A stretch of 38,447 nucleotides of DNA from Verrucomicrobiales bacterium (GCA_947478865.1 CANJXF010000042.1:1-38447); one strand, 5' to 3'; shown: positions 17,434 through 27,211, counted from the stretch's first letter. Program-made: numbers and translations. The notes: generated from the letters alone by a model not told the origin.

Positions 17434-20277
17434 TCAATTTGGCCCGCTCTGAATCAGGCGAATCGCATCCAAGCGCAGCCGCGCATTCGCCAAGTGCTGG
17501 TCGAGGGCGCGCTGCTGCTGAACGAGTAATTCTATCTCCTCGATCCGCACGCTGCGATTGACCTTTTGCAGCGCTTTCAATCGTGTAATTTCGCTTCCCA
17601 GTTGCGCGGTCATCTCACGCCGCGCCTGCGCCCCGATCTCACCGATCTGACCCGCGGCGATGGCTTGCGCTTTTTCGAGCAGGTTCGGGAGCAAGTCTTC
17701 GCGCAGCTCCGGTTGATCGAGCAGCGCGTAGGGCTCGGCCGGCTTCAAATTGCGCGCCACGGATTCCGCAGTGATCGATTTGCCCGAATCGGTTCCGCGA
17801 TGATCCACCAGCACCCGCAGCGGCGTGGGCGGGAGAAATCGATCGACGTGAAGATCCGGCGGAGCAATGCATTCGAGCAGGTAGATCGTTTCCAAATACA
17901 GTCCGGGCGCTTTGTCCGGCCACCGGGCAAAGGAACTGTTGCCTTTTTCGGAGCCGAGCAAAAGGTCGAGGGCGCCGGTGACCAGCGGATGATCCCAGGT
18001 GAGAAATTGGATGTCTTCGCGGGACAGCGCGCGCTTGCGATCGCAGGTGACGGTGAGCCCTTCCGTCGGCAGGCCGGGAAATGATTCGGCAAAAACTCCC
18101 GCCGACCCAAGTTGAAACGTGCGATGCGTCAACTCTTCGACGTGGATCGAGAAGTGATCAAACACCGAAACCATGAATTCGTCCAATGACGCATCGGCAT
18201 CGTGCGCTTGGATTTCATCCACCAAACGAGCCGCGACGGCGGGCCGCGACGAATTCAGTTCCAGCAAGCGATCGCGCCCCTGCTCCAGGCGCGTGGCGAC
18301 TTCTTTCCGCGCCGCTTTTGTTTCATCAATCAGCCGAACCAATTCAGCGCGAGATGTCTCTTCGGTTTCGTGAAAGTCCTGCGCCAGATCGCGAATCGCC
18401 GCGCCGAATCGTTCCAGCAATTCACGGCCGCCGTGGAGATTTTTTTCGAACGCATTCAGGCCGTCGTCGCACCAACGCGCCAGGACTTCCTGCGAACTGC
18501 CCGCGACGAACGGCACGTGGACTTGAATTTCGGAAGTCTGCCCGATGCGGTCGAGCCGGCCGATGCGTTGTTCGAGCAGCTCGGGATCGAGCGGCAGATC
18601 AAACAGCACGAGGTGATGCGCAAATTGGAAATTGCGCCCTTCGCTGCCGATCTCCGAACAAATCAAGAGGCGCGCGCCATCTTCCTCGGCGAACCACGCG
18701 GCGTTGCGATCGCGCTGCACGAGCGCGAGCCCTTCATGGAATACCGCCACCTTCACCGTCATGCGCTCGCGCAGTGCGGCGTCGATCGCCTCAACTTTGC
18801 GCTGCGTGCGGCAGATCAACACGATTTTTTCGCGCTCCAGGCTGCGCAGCAAATCCGCCAGCCAATCGAGGCGTGGATCGCGCGAGAAAATTGGTTTAAA
18901 ATCTCTTGCGCAAGCCGCGTCCGTATCCGCCGCAAATTCCTCGGCCAACGTGTCGAATAATTTACTATTCTCACGCGGCGTTTTCAGCGCGTGCAAGCGC
19001 GCGTTGCGTTTCGGAAAACCGGAAATCGTCGCGCGAGTATTGCGAAACATGACGCGGCCCGTTCCATGTTGATCGAGCAGCGCACTGATCAAATTCTCGC
19101 GAACCTTCGCCTCCATTTTCTCCACGATCGGGCGCAACTCGCTTTCATTTTGCGCGAGAATGGCCGCCAGTTTTTTCACGTCGGCGGGAAAGAGCCTTCT
19201 TTCGCTCAAAATCTTTTCTGCAATGCGCGCGACATCGCGGTAGTGCTCCGCTTCGTGCCTGAATTCGTTGAGATCGTGAAAGCGGTTCGCGTCCAGCAAA
19301 CGCAGTCGCGCGAAATGGCTGGCCACTCCGAGCTGCTCGGGGGTCGCGGTGAGCAGGAGAAGACCGGGCGCCGTGCGACTCAGCGTCTCGACGATTTCGT
19401 ATTCGCGACTGACCGATTCCGGCGACCAGCCGAGATGATGCGCTTCATCTACCACCAGCATGTCCCAACCGGCGGCGAGCGCTTGATCGACGCGTTTCGC
19501 GTTGTTCGCGAACAGCCCGATGCTGCACAAAATCAGCTGGTCATCGAGAAAAGGATTCGCCTCGGGATTGGATGTTTCAATCGCGTCGCAACGTTCCTCG
19601 TCGAAAATATGAAACCAAAGATTGAAGCGCCGCAGCAGTTCCACAAACCACTGGTGCACCAGCGACTCCGGCAGAAGAATCAATATGCGCCGCGCACGAC
19701 CGGTCAGGATCAAGCGATGCAAAATAAGGCAGGCTTCGATCGTTTTCCCGAGGCCCACTTCATCCGCGAGCAAGACGCGCGGCACGAGGCGACCGGCGAC
19801 TTCGGACGCGATATAAAGTTGGTGCGGAATGAGATCGATGCGGCCACCGACAAATCCGCGCACCCGCGATTTACGCCGGCGATGCTGCTGCCGCAGCGCG
19901 GCGAAGCGCAGATCGAACACTTCGGGCGCATCAACCTGCCCGGCCAAGAGGCGCTCCTCGGGTTTGTTGAAACTGATCGAGTCGCTCAAGTCCGTTTCGC
20001 ACCACTCGCGCCCGTCGCCGCGATAAAAAATCAAACCGCCTTGTTCGCGAACCGATGCGACGGCGAGCGTGACGTCGTCGCGATTCCGGATCGTGTCATT
20101 CACCCGAAAGCGGACGCGTTTGAGCGGCGCGTTATCGAGGGCGTATTCGCGCGACTCGTTGCTTGCGACAAAAGCGATTATCACCGTGCGAGCCGTGACA
20201 CGGCGCACCGAACCCAAGCCGAGTTCCGGCTCGCTCTCGCTGATCCAACGTTGGCCCACCTCAAAGTTTTGTGACAT
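17434..20277 (-). CDS. rapA: RapA-like SNF2-family helicase (RNA polymerase recycling)
   Basis: The 947-residue protein (E. coli RapA has 968) starts at the ATG at 20277, MSQNFEVGQRW; frame upstream to 20406 lacks similarity to RapA. N-terminal SH3-like/Tudor parts (1-115) read GLGSVRRVTARTVIIAF. The SNF2 ATPase has LLADEVGLGKTIEA (Walker A, Lys178), VVDEAHHLGWS (DEAH at 277-280) and LLLTATPEQLG (motif III). The helicase C domain has LLICSEIGSEGRNFQFA and EQRIGRLDRIGQ (motif VI). The C-terminal 300 residues match the RapA C-terminal region in layout (FDLPLDPELLEQ just before, long helices after). RapA binds RNA polymerase core and remodels stalled complexes. It is divergent from bioD. Confidence 0.92.
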   Translation of the reverse strand: MSQNFEVGQRWISESEPELGLGSVRRVTARTVIIAFVASNESREYALDNAPLKRVRFRVNDTIRNRDDVTLAVASVREQGGLIFYRGDGREWCETDLSDSISFNKPEERLLAGQVDAPEVFDLRFAALRQQHRRRKSRVRGFVGGRIDLIPHQLYIASEVAGRLVPRVLLADEVGLGKTIEACLILHRLILTGRARRILILLPESLVHQWFVELLRRFNLWFHIFDEERCDAIETSNPEANPFLDDQLILCSIGLFANNAKRVDQALAAGWDMLVVDEAHHLGWSPESVSREYEIVETLSRTAPGLLLLTATPEQLGVASHFARLRLLDANRFHDLNEFRHEAEHYRDVARIAEKILSERRLFPADVKKLAAILAQNESELRPIVEKMEAKVRENLISALLDQHGTGRVMFRNTRATISGFPKRNARLHALKTPRENSKLFDTLAEEFAADTDAACARDFKPIFSRDPRLDWLADLLRSLEREKIVLICRTQRKVEAIDAALRERMTVKVAVFHEGLALVQRDRNAAWFAEEDGARLLICSEIGSEGRNFQFAHHLVLFDLPLDPELLEQRIGRLDRIGQTSEIQVHVPFVAGSSQEVLARWCDDGLNAFEKNLHGGRELLERFGAAIRDLAQDFHETEETSRAELVRLIDETKAARKEVATRLEQGRDRLLELNSSRPAVAARLVDEIQAHDADASLDEFMVSVFDHFSIHVEELTHRTFQLGSAGVFAESFPGLPTEGLTVTCDRKRALSREDIQFLTWDHPLVTGALDLLLGSEKGNSSFARWPDKAPGLYLETIYLLECIAPPDLHVDRFLPPTPLRVLVDHRGTDSGKSITAESVARNLKPAEPYALLDQPELREDLLPNLLEKAQAIAAGQIGEIGAQARREMTAQLGSEITRLKALQKVNRSVRIEEIELLVQQQRALDQHLANARLRLDAIRLIQSGPN

Positions 20278-20487
20278 CGCTGAGGCGATCTTAATCCAGG
20301 CAACCCCATTGATTAAGGAAATTTGCACTCCGATTTTTTGTCCAAACCAGAGATTGCCTCCACCATCCGAGAAACTGCACTGGCAACGGAATCGTTTTGC
20401 CCGCAATTACCCCATCGAAACCGCGGAAGTTCGCCAGGAGACTTGCCGATTTGCTTTGTCCTGTCTGTCTGGCCATTCTTGGACGCC

Positions 20488-21153
20488 ATGTCGAAGCCAA
20501 TTTTCTTGATCATCGGAAGCGATACCGGCGTCGGCAAAACCGTGCTGACGGCTTTGTTGACGCGACGCCTGCGCGAGCGCGGTGTTCGTGTCGCCGCGCT
20601 GAAGCCGATTTGCTCTGGCGGACGTGATGACGCGCGGCAGTTGCATTCCGCTGGGGGTAAAACCCTCGCTCTGGATGAGGTCAACCCGTGGCATTTCCGC
20701 GCCCCGCTCGCGCCCTTGATCGCCGCGCGCAGGGAAAGCAAGTCCGTGAATCTGCGGGATGTCGTTCAGCACATTGGTCAAGTGAACCGGCGTTTTGAAA
20801 CCGTGATCGTCGAGGGCGCGGGCGGATTGCTCAGTCCGTTGGGAGAAAATTTTGATTCGCTCGATCTCCTCCTCAAGCTGCGCGCGATGCCGATTCTCGT
20901 TTGTCCCAATCGGCTCGGCGCGATCAATCAGGTTTTGCTGGTGCGCAAGGCATTGCCGAAAGCCGCCGCCAAAAAACTCCAGGTCGTTCTGGTGTCGCCT
21001 CCGCGCGCCACCGCCAGCAGTCGAAGCAATCCAACGTTACTCGCCGACTTAATGGAGCCCTCCCGGCTGCACGTCTTGCCGTGGCTTCGGAATTTGCAGT
21101 CCCCTCTGACCCCAACCGTTCAAGCGACACTCGACGCGCTGCTCGGCGGTTGA
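20488..21153 (+). CDS. bioD: ATP-dependent dethiobiotin synthetase
   Basis: From the ATG at 20488 the protein has 221 residues, the normal BioD length; a start at 20323 would add a non-conserved tail. BioD closes the ureido ring of dethiobiotin from DAPA, CO2 and ATP in biotin synthesis. The P-loop is GSDTGVGKT (residues 10-18), the catalytic Lys is in VAALKPICSGGRDDA, switch-like VEGAGGLLSPL follows at about 110, and CPNRLGAINQVLL is the family's later motif. The end is less conserved. It is not next to bioA, bioB or bioF here. The 210-base gap to rapA must hold two divergent promoters; none was confidently seen. Confidence 0.9.
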   Translation: MSKPIFLIIGSDTGVGKTVLTALLTRRLRERGVRVAALKPICSGGRDDARQLHSAGGKTLALDEVNPWHFRAPLAPLIAARRESKSVNLRDVVQHIGQVNRRFETVIVEGAGGLLSPLGENFDSLDLLLKLRAMPILVCPNRLGAINQVLLVRKALPKAAAKKLQVVLVSPPRATASSRSNPTLLADLMEPSRLHVLPWLRNLQSPLTPTVQATLDALLGG

Positions 21154-21233
21154 AACTCTGACCCACGCCAGAGATCTTCCGCTTTCCCACACCAACCATG
21201 ACTGCCGAGCATGGTGCGGACTTTTGCCCCAGT

Positions 21234-21812
21234 TCACTCGCCTTTTTTATGCTTGGAGTTGGCGCCAATAAATCGACCCAAGACGATCAGCACGACCGCA
21301 CCGATAAATGCAAACAGAAGCTCTTCGTACCGGATCATTACCGGACCCATCCCGAAATCCGCCTTGGTCAGATGGACAATAATACCTCCCAGAAACGCCC
21401 CAGCCAGCCCCAGGAGCAACCGGCCCACTTTTCCAAGGCCCGTGGTTTTGAGCGCGGTCATCATCCCGGCGACGGAGCCAACCAGCACGCCCATGATAAT
21501 CCAGGCAACAATTTCATCGCGATTACGGTTCTTCAACCGGCTTTCATCCACCCGTTTCCAGAGATTTTCAAAGCGGGTTTCCACCGAGCGACCGGCGTCC
21601 TGCACCGATTCCTTGGCCTCGTTCGCCGCGTCCTGGACTGCGGTGGCCGCATCTTTCATTTTTACTTTGGTGTCTTCAACTACGGCTTTGGTTCGATCCG
21701 CAACCCCGGGGTCATCAGCGGCGCGACCGGCGACCGGGAAAAACGCCAGATTCAGTTGGAGGAGGAAAAGTCCGCTCACCGTCAGGGCGCGGAGGATGGA
21801 TTTGGATTTCAT
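21234..21812 (-). CDS. Signal peptide, amphipathic helix and GlsB/YeaQ/YmgE-like membrane domain
   Basis: The 192-residue protein has three parts. First is a signal peptide (ALTVSGLFLLQLNLAFFPVAGRA). Then comes a soluble helical stretch (35-90) with 11-residue-like repeats (TKVKMKDAATAVQDAANEAK, SVQDAGRSVE), like LEA or apolipoprotein-like stress proteins. Third is a C-terminal domain with three hydrophobic helices (IVAWIIMGVLVGSVAGMM, GKVGRLLLGLAGAFLGGIIV, YEELLFAFIGAVVLIVLGRFI) matching the transglycosylase-associated GlsB/YeaQ/YmgE fold. The standard family members are about 80 residues and lack the exported helix, so this is an unusual fusion. It is probably an envelope stress protein; the function is inferred. 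It is convergent with bioD. Confidence 0.75.
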   Translation of the reverse strand: MKSKSILRALTVSGLFLLQLNLAFFPVAGRAADDPGVADRTKAVVEDTKVKMKDAATAVQDAANEAKESVQDAGRSVETRFENLWKRVDESRLKNRNRDEIVAWIIMGVLVGSVAGMMTALKTTGLGKVGRLLLGLAGAFLGGIIVHLTKADFGMGPVMIRYEELLFAFIGAVVLIVLGRFIGANSKHKKGE

Positions 21813-21865
21813 ATTTTGTAACTGTGGCGGTCAAATCTCGGAAAACTATTTGCCACTTGCAACAT

Positions 21866-21961
21866 AAATGGGACAAGGCGCCACCGGCACGGCACGAACG
21901 GTTCCTCGCCAACGATTTCCTGATCGACTATTGCGCCGACGCGGCAATCAGTTTCCGTTGA
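21866..21961 (+). pseudogene. Possible C-terminal remnant of an unknown protein
   Basis: This frame gives KWDKAPPARHERFLAN and then DFLIDYCADAAISFR before TGA at 21959-21961. The composition is protein-like, but the upstream frame runs into sequence close to the start of the neighbouring - strand gene and has no good start. It may be what is left of a deleted gene, or chance. It fills most of the 190-base gap between the Transgly_assoc protein and the DUF1501 gene, where nothing else was seen. Confidence 0.2.
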
Positions 21962-22003
21962 TTCATGATTCTCCCACGTAACCGGCTCCCGGGAGGCGGG
22001 ATC

Positions 22004-23473
22004 TTAAGAAAGAATGCCCTGGACCACCTGAGACTTTTCCACCCCGGTCAGGCGCGCATCGAGCCCCTGGAATTTGTGCGTGAAACGGGTGTGATCAATG
22101 CCCAACAAGTGCAGCATTGTGGCGTGAAGGTCGTGGACGGAGACGACGTTTTCCACTGCGGCATAACCGAAGTCATCGGTTGCACCATAGCTGATGCCGC
22201 GCTTGATCCCGCCACCGGTCAGCCAGATGGAGAAACCCTTATTGTGGTGATCACGGCCCGGCGAGCCTTTGTTGGTCTGGGCCATGGGGGTGCGTCCGAA
22301 TTCGCCGGCCCACACGACCAGCGTTTCATCGAGCATTCCGCGCTCGCGAAGATCGTTGACCAGTGCGGCGCAGGCGCGATCGGTTTCGCGGGCTTTCTCC
22401 GGGAAGTATTCCCGCAGACCGTTATGATGGTCCCAGTCGCGGTGGTAGAGCTGGATGAACCTCACACCACGCTCGGCCAGCCGGCGGGCGAGCAGGCAAT
22501 TCGACGCGAACGAGCCGTCGCCGGGCGTGCAGCCGTAGCTTTCCTGAATGCTCGTCGGCTCGGCGGCGGTGTCCATCAAACCGGGCACGCTGACCTGCAT
22601 CTGGAACGCCATTTCGTACTGCGCGATGCGCGTGGCGATCTCCGGATCATCCACGGTGGCATCGTGGCGCTGGTTGAGAGAGTTCACGGCCTGCACCACA
22701 TCGCCCTCCTGCAAGCGGGTCACGCCGGGCGGGTTGGTGAGGTAAAGAACCGGATCGCCCTTGCCGCGAAGTTGAACCCCTTGAAACCGGCTCGGCAGAA
22801 AACCGGAGGACCACTGGCGGCTGGCAATCGGCTGCGGCGATCGGCCACCGCCCTGCGAAACCAGCACGAGAAAGCCGGGCAAATCCGCCGCGTCACTGCC
22901 CAGGCCGTAAGTGAGCCACGAACCCATCGAAGGCCGTCCGACAATCTGCGAGCCGGTGTTCATGAACGTATGCGCCGGGTCATGATTGATCGCGTCGGTG
23001 GTCATCGAGCGGATGATGCAAAGCTCATCCGCGACGCTGCCGACATGCGGAAAAAGATCGGTGATTTCCGCGCCGCAATTTCCGAAGCGCTTGAAGCCGG
23101 TCTGCGGCCCCAGGCAGACCAGTTGCTGGCCTTGAAGCTGCGCGAGCTGCTGGCCCGTCGTCAGGCTATCCGGCATGGTCTTGCCATCCATCTGGGCAAG
23201 CTTCGGCTTGAAGTCGAAGGTTTCGAGGTGCGAGGGTCCGCCGGCCATCGAGAGCCAGATCACCCGCTTGACCTTGGCCGGATGATGCAACGGCTGAATC
23301 ACGCCGGGCCAGGCTTTGCCCGCGCTGCGAACCGCCTTCGCCGCTTGCAGCAATCCGGGGTTCAGCAATGACGCCAGCGCCACGGAACCGAGCGAGCGGC
23401 CGGCGCGACCGAGGAAGACGCGGCGGGTTTGCTGTTGGCGGGAGAGTTGGCGCAATTCACCGGCGAGATTCAT
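22004..23473 (-). CDS. DUF1501 domain protein (Tat-exported, sulfatase-like fold)
   Basis: The 489-residue protein has a twin-arginine-like leader (QQTRRVFLGRAGRSLG, then a hydrophobic stretch to LLQAAKA). The body follows the DUF1501 pattern: VKRVIWLSMAGGPSHLETFDFKP near the start, GSWLTYGLGSD, GVRFIQLYHRDWDHH, VWAGEFGRTP, GRDHHNKGFSIWLTGGGI. This resembles alkaline-phosphatase-superfamily metal sites (several Asp/His), although the biochemical role of the family is unknown. In Planctomycetota and Verrucomicrobiota it is nearly always paired with a DUF1549/DUF1553 cytochrome-like protein, as here: only three bases separate its start from the stop of that gene. Confidence 0.92.
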   Translation of the reverse strand: MNLAGELRQLSRQQQTRRVFLGRAGRSLGSVALASLLNPGLLQAAKAVRSAGKAWPGVIQPLHHPAKVKRVIWLSMAGGPSHLETFDFKPKLAQMDGKTMPDSLTTGQQLAQLQGQQLVCLGPQTGFKRFGNCGAEITDLFPHVGSVADELCIIRSMTTDAINHDPAHTFMNTGSQIVGRPSMGSWLTYGLGSDAADLPGFLVLVSQGGGRSPQPIASRQWSSGFLPSRFQGVQLRGKGDPVLYLTNPPGVTRLQEGDVVQAVNSLNQRHDATVDDPEIATRIAQYEMAFQMQVSVPGLMDTAAEPTSIQESYGCTPGDGSFASNCLLARRLAERGVRFIQLYHRDWDHHNGLREYFPEKARETDRACAALVNDLRERGMLDETLVVWAGEFGRTPMAQTNKGSPGRDHHNKGFSIWLTGGGIKRGISYGATDDFGYAAVENVVSVHDLHATMLHLLGIDHTRFTHKFQGLDARLTGVEKSQVVQGILS

Positions 23474-23476
23474 AAG

Positions 23477-25930
23477 TCAGGAACGGGTGATCGTTTCATG
23501 CAGGTTCAACAGCGCACGGGCCACATTGGTCCAGGCCGCAAGCTCGGCGGCATCGAGGTCGGCGGGCGGTTTGGTGTTGCCGACCTTCAAGTAGGCCTCG
23601 GCGGCGGAGCGATCGCGCTGATATTGGCCGCGGTGTTTGTCGAGCAAGGCGCGGAGCGTGGCGATCTCCTTGGACTGAGGCGGGCGGCTGAGCGCCTGTT
23701 GCCAGGCCCAGGCAATGCGGGCGTTTTCGTTACCATTGCATTCGCGCAAAATGCGCACCGCAAACACGCGGGCGGCCTCGACGTAGCTCGGGTCGTGCAG
23801 CAACGCCAGGGCCTGCTGTGGAATATTCGAACGGCTGCGATCCGCGACACATTCCTCGCGGCTCGGCGCGTCGAATGCCACCATGCTCGGATGCAAAAAT
23901 GAGCGCTGCCACCAGGTGTAAAGACCGCGGCGATATTGGCTCGCTCCCGCGCTCGCCTCATAGGTGCGCGTCGGAAAATTTAAATTCTCCCAATAGGTGT
24001 CGGGCTGATAGGGGTTCACGCTCGGGCCGCCAACGGTTGGATCGAGCAGGCCGGCAAGTGACAGCGCATTGTCCCGCACCAGTTCGGCCTCGAGCCGCCA
24101 GCGGCCCTGCCTCGCCAGCAATCGATTGTCCGGATCGCGTTCGATCATCTTGCGGGTCGGGACCGAGCTCTGTCGATAGGTGGCGCTCGTGACGATGAGG
24201 CGAACCATGTGTTTCATGTCCCAGCCGCTGTCCATGAATTCGCACGCGAGCCAGTCGAGGAGCGCTTGGTTCGGCGGCGCTTCGCCCTGCGCGCCCAGAT
24301 CATCAAGCACCTTGGAAAGGCCCATCCCGAAAAACTGTTTCCACAGCCGGTTCATCACGACGCGGGCCGTAAGCGGATTGTCGCGGGACACGAGCCAGTT
24401 CGCGAGGTCGAGACGATTGAGGTTCCGGCCGGACGAATCGCCGCCAGGCTTGACCAGAAATGCCGGCAACGCCGGACCAACCCCCTCGCCCGTTTCATTC
24501 ATCCAATCGCCGCGCGGCAAAACGCGAACGGTGCGCAACTCTCGACTCCGCTCGGTGACCAGGGTGCGCGGCACAGTAGACTCGAAATCGGCGCGCGCCT
24601 TTTTGGACTCAGCGAGACGCTTCCGCAGGTCGGTCAGTTCGGTTGACTGCTCTTTGAAATGGGCAAAAACTTTTTCTCGCTGCACGGCGTCGCGCTGATC
24701 CTCCGGCACCTTGAGCAGGCTGGCTATTTCTTTGCTCGGCGGTTTCTTTTGTTGAGGAGCTTCAACCACCTTTGGGCCGGGCACCCCCTCTTCGTTCTTG
24801 GGTCTCGTCTTTTCGGAAGCAGGAACAGTCTTTTGTTCCTCGCCGGCCAGGGTTGCCAGCTGGTCTTTCTCCCAGGACGCAAAGGCCTCTGCCAGCTCCG
24901 GATGCGGCGAGTCAAACTCGCGCTGGAGCCGGGAAACTTCCTGACTGTGCCATGCCAGTTCGCGGGCTTGCGCTTCCGTGGGAACGAACATGCCCTCCTC
25001 ACGCCGACCGATGGCCGCTTCCTTCACATCGGCAAAAAATGCGCCAAGCGAATAGAAGTCGCGCGTGGTGATCGGATCAAACTTGTGATCGTGACATTGC
25101 GCGCAGCCAATCGTCTGGCCCAACCAAACTGCGCTGACCGCGCGGACCCGATCGGTCAGGTAGCGGGCCTCGTAGTCCTTCGGTTGCGTGCCGCCCTCCT
25201 CCGTCGTGAGGAGAAGCCGGTTGAATCCCGTGGCCACTTTTTGCTCCGTGGTTGGGTCAGGCAACAGGTCGCCCGCGAGTTGCTCGCGCGTGAAGCGATC
25301 AAAGGAAGTGTTCTGGTTGAAGCTGCGAATAACGTAATCGCGATACGGCCAGATGTTGCGCGGAGTGTCGGAGTGATAACCGATCGTGTCCGCGAACCGC
25401 ACGACATCAAGCCATCCAATGGCCATCCGCTCGCCGTAGTTCGGCGATGCCAGCAGGCGGTCCACCATCCGTTCATAGGAATCAGGCGAACGGTCTCGCT
25501 CAAACGCGGCGACCTCCTCCGGCTTGGGGGGCAGGCCGACCAAATCGAGGTGCAATCGCCGCGCCAGAATGCGCCGGTCGGCTTCTCGCGACGGTTTCAG
25601 GCCTGTTTCCTTCAATCGTCTCCCGACCAGTTGATCAATCGGGTTGGCGCGAGCGGGAACCGCAGCTTTCTCCGGGGCCGTGTAAGCCCAATGCCCGCGA
25701 TATTCCGCGCCCTCGGCGACCCAGCGTTTCAGCAATTCCTTTTGTGCCGCGGTCAGCTTCTTGTGCGATTCCGCCGGCGGCATCCGGTCATCTTCATCCG
25801 TCGTGAAGATGCGCCGCACCAGTTGGCTCTCCGCGGGTCTCCATGGCACGATGGCAATTTCACCGGACTTGGCGGGCTTCGTTGCCACGTCGCGCAAGTC
25901 CAGGCGCAAAGCCGGATCGTCCGAAAACAA
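23477..25930 (-). pseudogene. DUF1549/DUF1553 (PSD1-type) protein, N-terminal haem domain missing
   Basis: About 817 residues are readable. Opening residues DPALRLDLRDVATKPAKSGEI and SQLVRRIFTTDEDDRMPP are the second half of the usual PSC1 cytochrome domain, but the signal peptide and the CxxCH of that domain are gone. DUF1549 follows (about 93-310, LARRLHLDLVGLPPKPEEV and the internal CAQCHDHKFDPIT), then a coiled coil (about 400-460), then DUF1553 (about 515-780, NRLWKQFFGMGLSKVLDDLG and ATYRQSS). The only start codon is a TTG at 25930 inside a terminator hairpin stem. The 5' end thus seems lost in a rearrangement; downstream DUF1501 appears intact. It may be non-functional, or made without export. 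Confidence 0.75.
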
Positions 25931-25963
25931 AACGGCCCGCAGGCGAAAACCTGCGGGCCGTTT
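25930..25963 (-). terminator. Strong rho-independent terminator
   Basis: A 14-base-pair stem (AAACGGCCCGCAGG against CCTGCGGGCCGTTT) with a CGAAAA loop. On the - strand it runs into GTTTTGTTTTC, a good U tract. It should stop transcripts from the thrS C-half and the 26122-27183 gene. It is fused directly to the first readable codon of the truncated DUF1549/DUF1553 frame. Confidence 0.8.
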
Positions 25964-25976
25964 GCTTGAAACTGAT

Positions 25977-26003
25977 TTACGCCCTTCGCTCTTTAATCGC
26001 GGC
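25977..26003 (-). repeat. Sequence matching the last eight ThrRS codons and stop
   Basis: On the - strand this reads Ala-Ala-Ile-Lys-Glu-Arg-Arg-Ala-stop, the same eight residues that end the ThrRS C-half at 27212. The base differences between the two copies (GCA/GCC and GCG, ATC/ATT, CGC/CGA) are all synonymous. Similarity fades within about ten bases further upstream. It is followed by the terminator 14 bases on, so it may be the original thrS 3' end, or a transferred copy. A chance match or part of an unrelated dispersed repeat cannot be excluded. Confidence 0.45.
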
Positions 26004-26121
26004 GCTGCGGCAGGATCGCGACCGCTGAGGACAAGGCGCAGCCGAGGAACGGAGGAGTCGGGAGAGTTCCTTTCTGTTCCGCGTTAAAAAACCAACCTCA
26101 CCTTCGGCACGGGTGACGGTT

Positions 26122-27183
26122 CTAGAGCATGCCCCGGCCAAACATCTGCTGACTCAACGACTCAACGGCTTCCTCCAGCGCGGGCAACGAGGATGCAGGC
26201 CGGAGCTGGATTTGCAGTTCGTCGCAGAGCGGTTGAAGGACGGGTTGCAGGCGCGAACCGCCGATGAAGATTTTTTCCGGCAGGCTTTTGCCCATCAGAA
26301 GTGCCTTGACCAAGGTGCGTCCGGCGGCTTCGCCGGGGGTGAGCGCGCCGCTGGCCACATCCATTCCTACAACCAGGCCACGCTGTTTTTCCACGAGCAG
26401 GCTGAACCGGCCAAAGCACGGGCGTCCATTTTCAACGAACGAGCCGCCAGGCATCAGGGTGCAATCGAATTCACAGGCAAGGCCGGGTTCAGGCTTAAGC
26501 GCGCGGAGTTTTTCGAGTTGCGCGGCGGTCGCCTGGAACGGCTCCAAGCCGGTGAGCGGCGGCAGCAGGAGCGGTCGCCAGTCGAGGTCATCGGGCTTGA
26601 GCGGACGGTCGGGTAACGACACAGGCAGAAAGGGAATCTCCGTCACGTCGCGGTTGTCAAACAGGTCGGGCTGTTGCTCGAAAAGTTTGCAGAACGCAGT
26701 GAGGCGCGGGAGGTCAGCGAGCAGTTGATCCGCTTCGGCCCGGTTGATGTGCCACGGATGCCAGCCGGGCTCGGACGAACGGAACTGTGGCCAAACCAGA
26801 CCTTTGCCAGCGGGCTTGAACGCGGCGGCTTTCAGCACGGCGAGATCTTCCTTCGCGAGTTCGCGCTTGGGAACAAATTCGACCTTGAGGCAATCGATGC
26901 CGTCAACGTTGTTCAAATCTTCGGGATCGGATGAATCGCTGAGCATGGAGAGAATCCAGCGCAACCCCGCGCGCCGATAGAACACGGCGGCAAACACCTC
27001 GCCCGCGTTGCCAAGGACATGGCCGATGCGCGTCTCGCCGGTGACGGGATCAATGAGACCGACGGAATCGCTGTCACAGGCGAATCCCCACGGCTCAAGC
27101 GCGGCAAAGTCAGCGGTGGCGGCGAGCAAGGCACGCCAAGTTTCCGGAGCGACAGGCGGCGGCGGGGCGAGCTTGGTCGGCAT
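26122..27183 (-). CDS. Uncharacterised protein, resembles DUF6930 proteins
   Basis: From the ATG at 27183 the protein has 353 residues; longer starts (to 27345) would overlap thrS heavily. No signal peptide or membrane segment is seen. The C-terminal 110 residues have a layout I associate with DUF6930: FGRFSLLVEKQRGLVVGMDV, GRTLVKALLMGKSLPEKIFI, RLQPVLQPLCDELQIQL, then SSLPALEEAVESL. The N-terminal part has alternating Trp-rich segments (PETWRALLAATADFAALEPW, WPQFRSSEPGWHPWHI). No catalytic site was recognised. The gene starts 28 bases after the stop of the ThrRS C-half on the same strand and ends before the strong terminator, so it should share that transcript. Confidence 0.65.
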   Translation of the reverse strand: MPTKLAPPPPVAPETWRALLAATADFAALEPWGFACDSDSVGLIDPVTGETRIGHVLGNAGEVFAAVFYRRAGLRWILSMLSDSSDPEDLNNVDGIDCLKVEFVPKRELAKEDLAVLKAAAFKPAGKGLVWPQFRSSEPGWHPWHINRAEADQLLADLPRLTAFCKLFEQQPDLFDNRDVTEIPFLPVSLPDRPLKPDDLDWRPLLLPPLTGLEPFQATAAQLEKLRALKPEPGLACEFDCTLMPGGSFVENGRPCFGRFSLLVEKQRGLVVGMDVASGALTPGEAAGRTLVKALLMGKSLPEKIFIGGSRLQPVLQPLCDELQIQLRPASSLPALEEAVESLSQQMFGRGML

Positions 27184-27211
27184 AAGTAGCCAGTGTTTGA
27201 TCCCGGCGGCC

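Noticed and set aside
18991-20274. 427-codon + strand open frame
   Set aside because: Antisense to rapA, whose helicase motifs are unmistakable.
20278-20406. Longer start for RapA
   Set aside because: The added residues are not RapA-like and the frame has no ATG there; it would also intrude on the bioD upstream region.
21154-21233. Terminator between bioD and the convergent gene
   Set aside because: The only dyad (ACCATG / CATGGT) has a 9-base loop and no T run.
21965-23371. 468-codon + strand open frame
   Set aside because: Antisense to the clear DUF1501 gene; no recognisable motifs.
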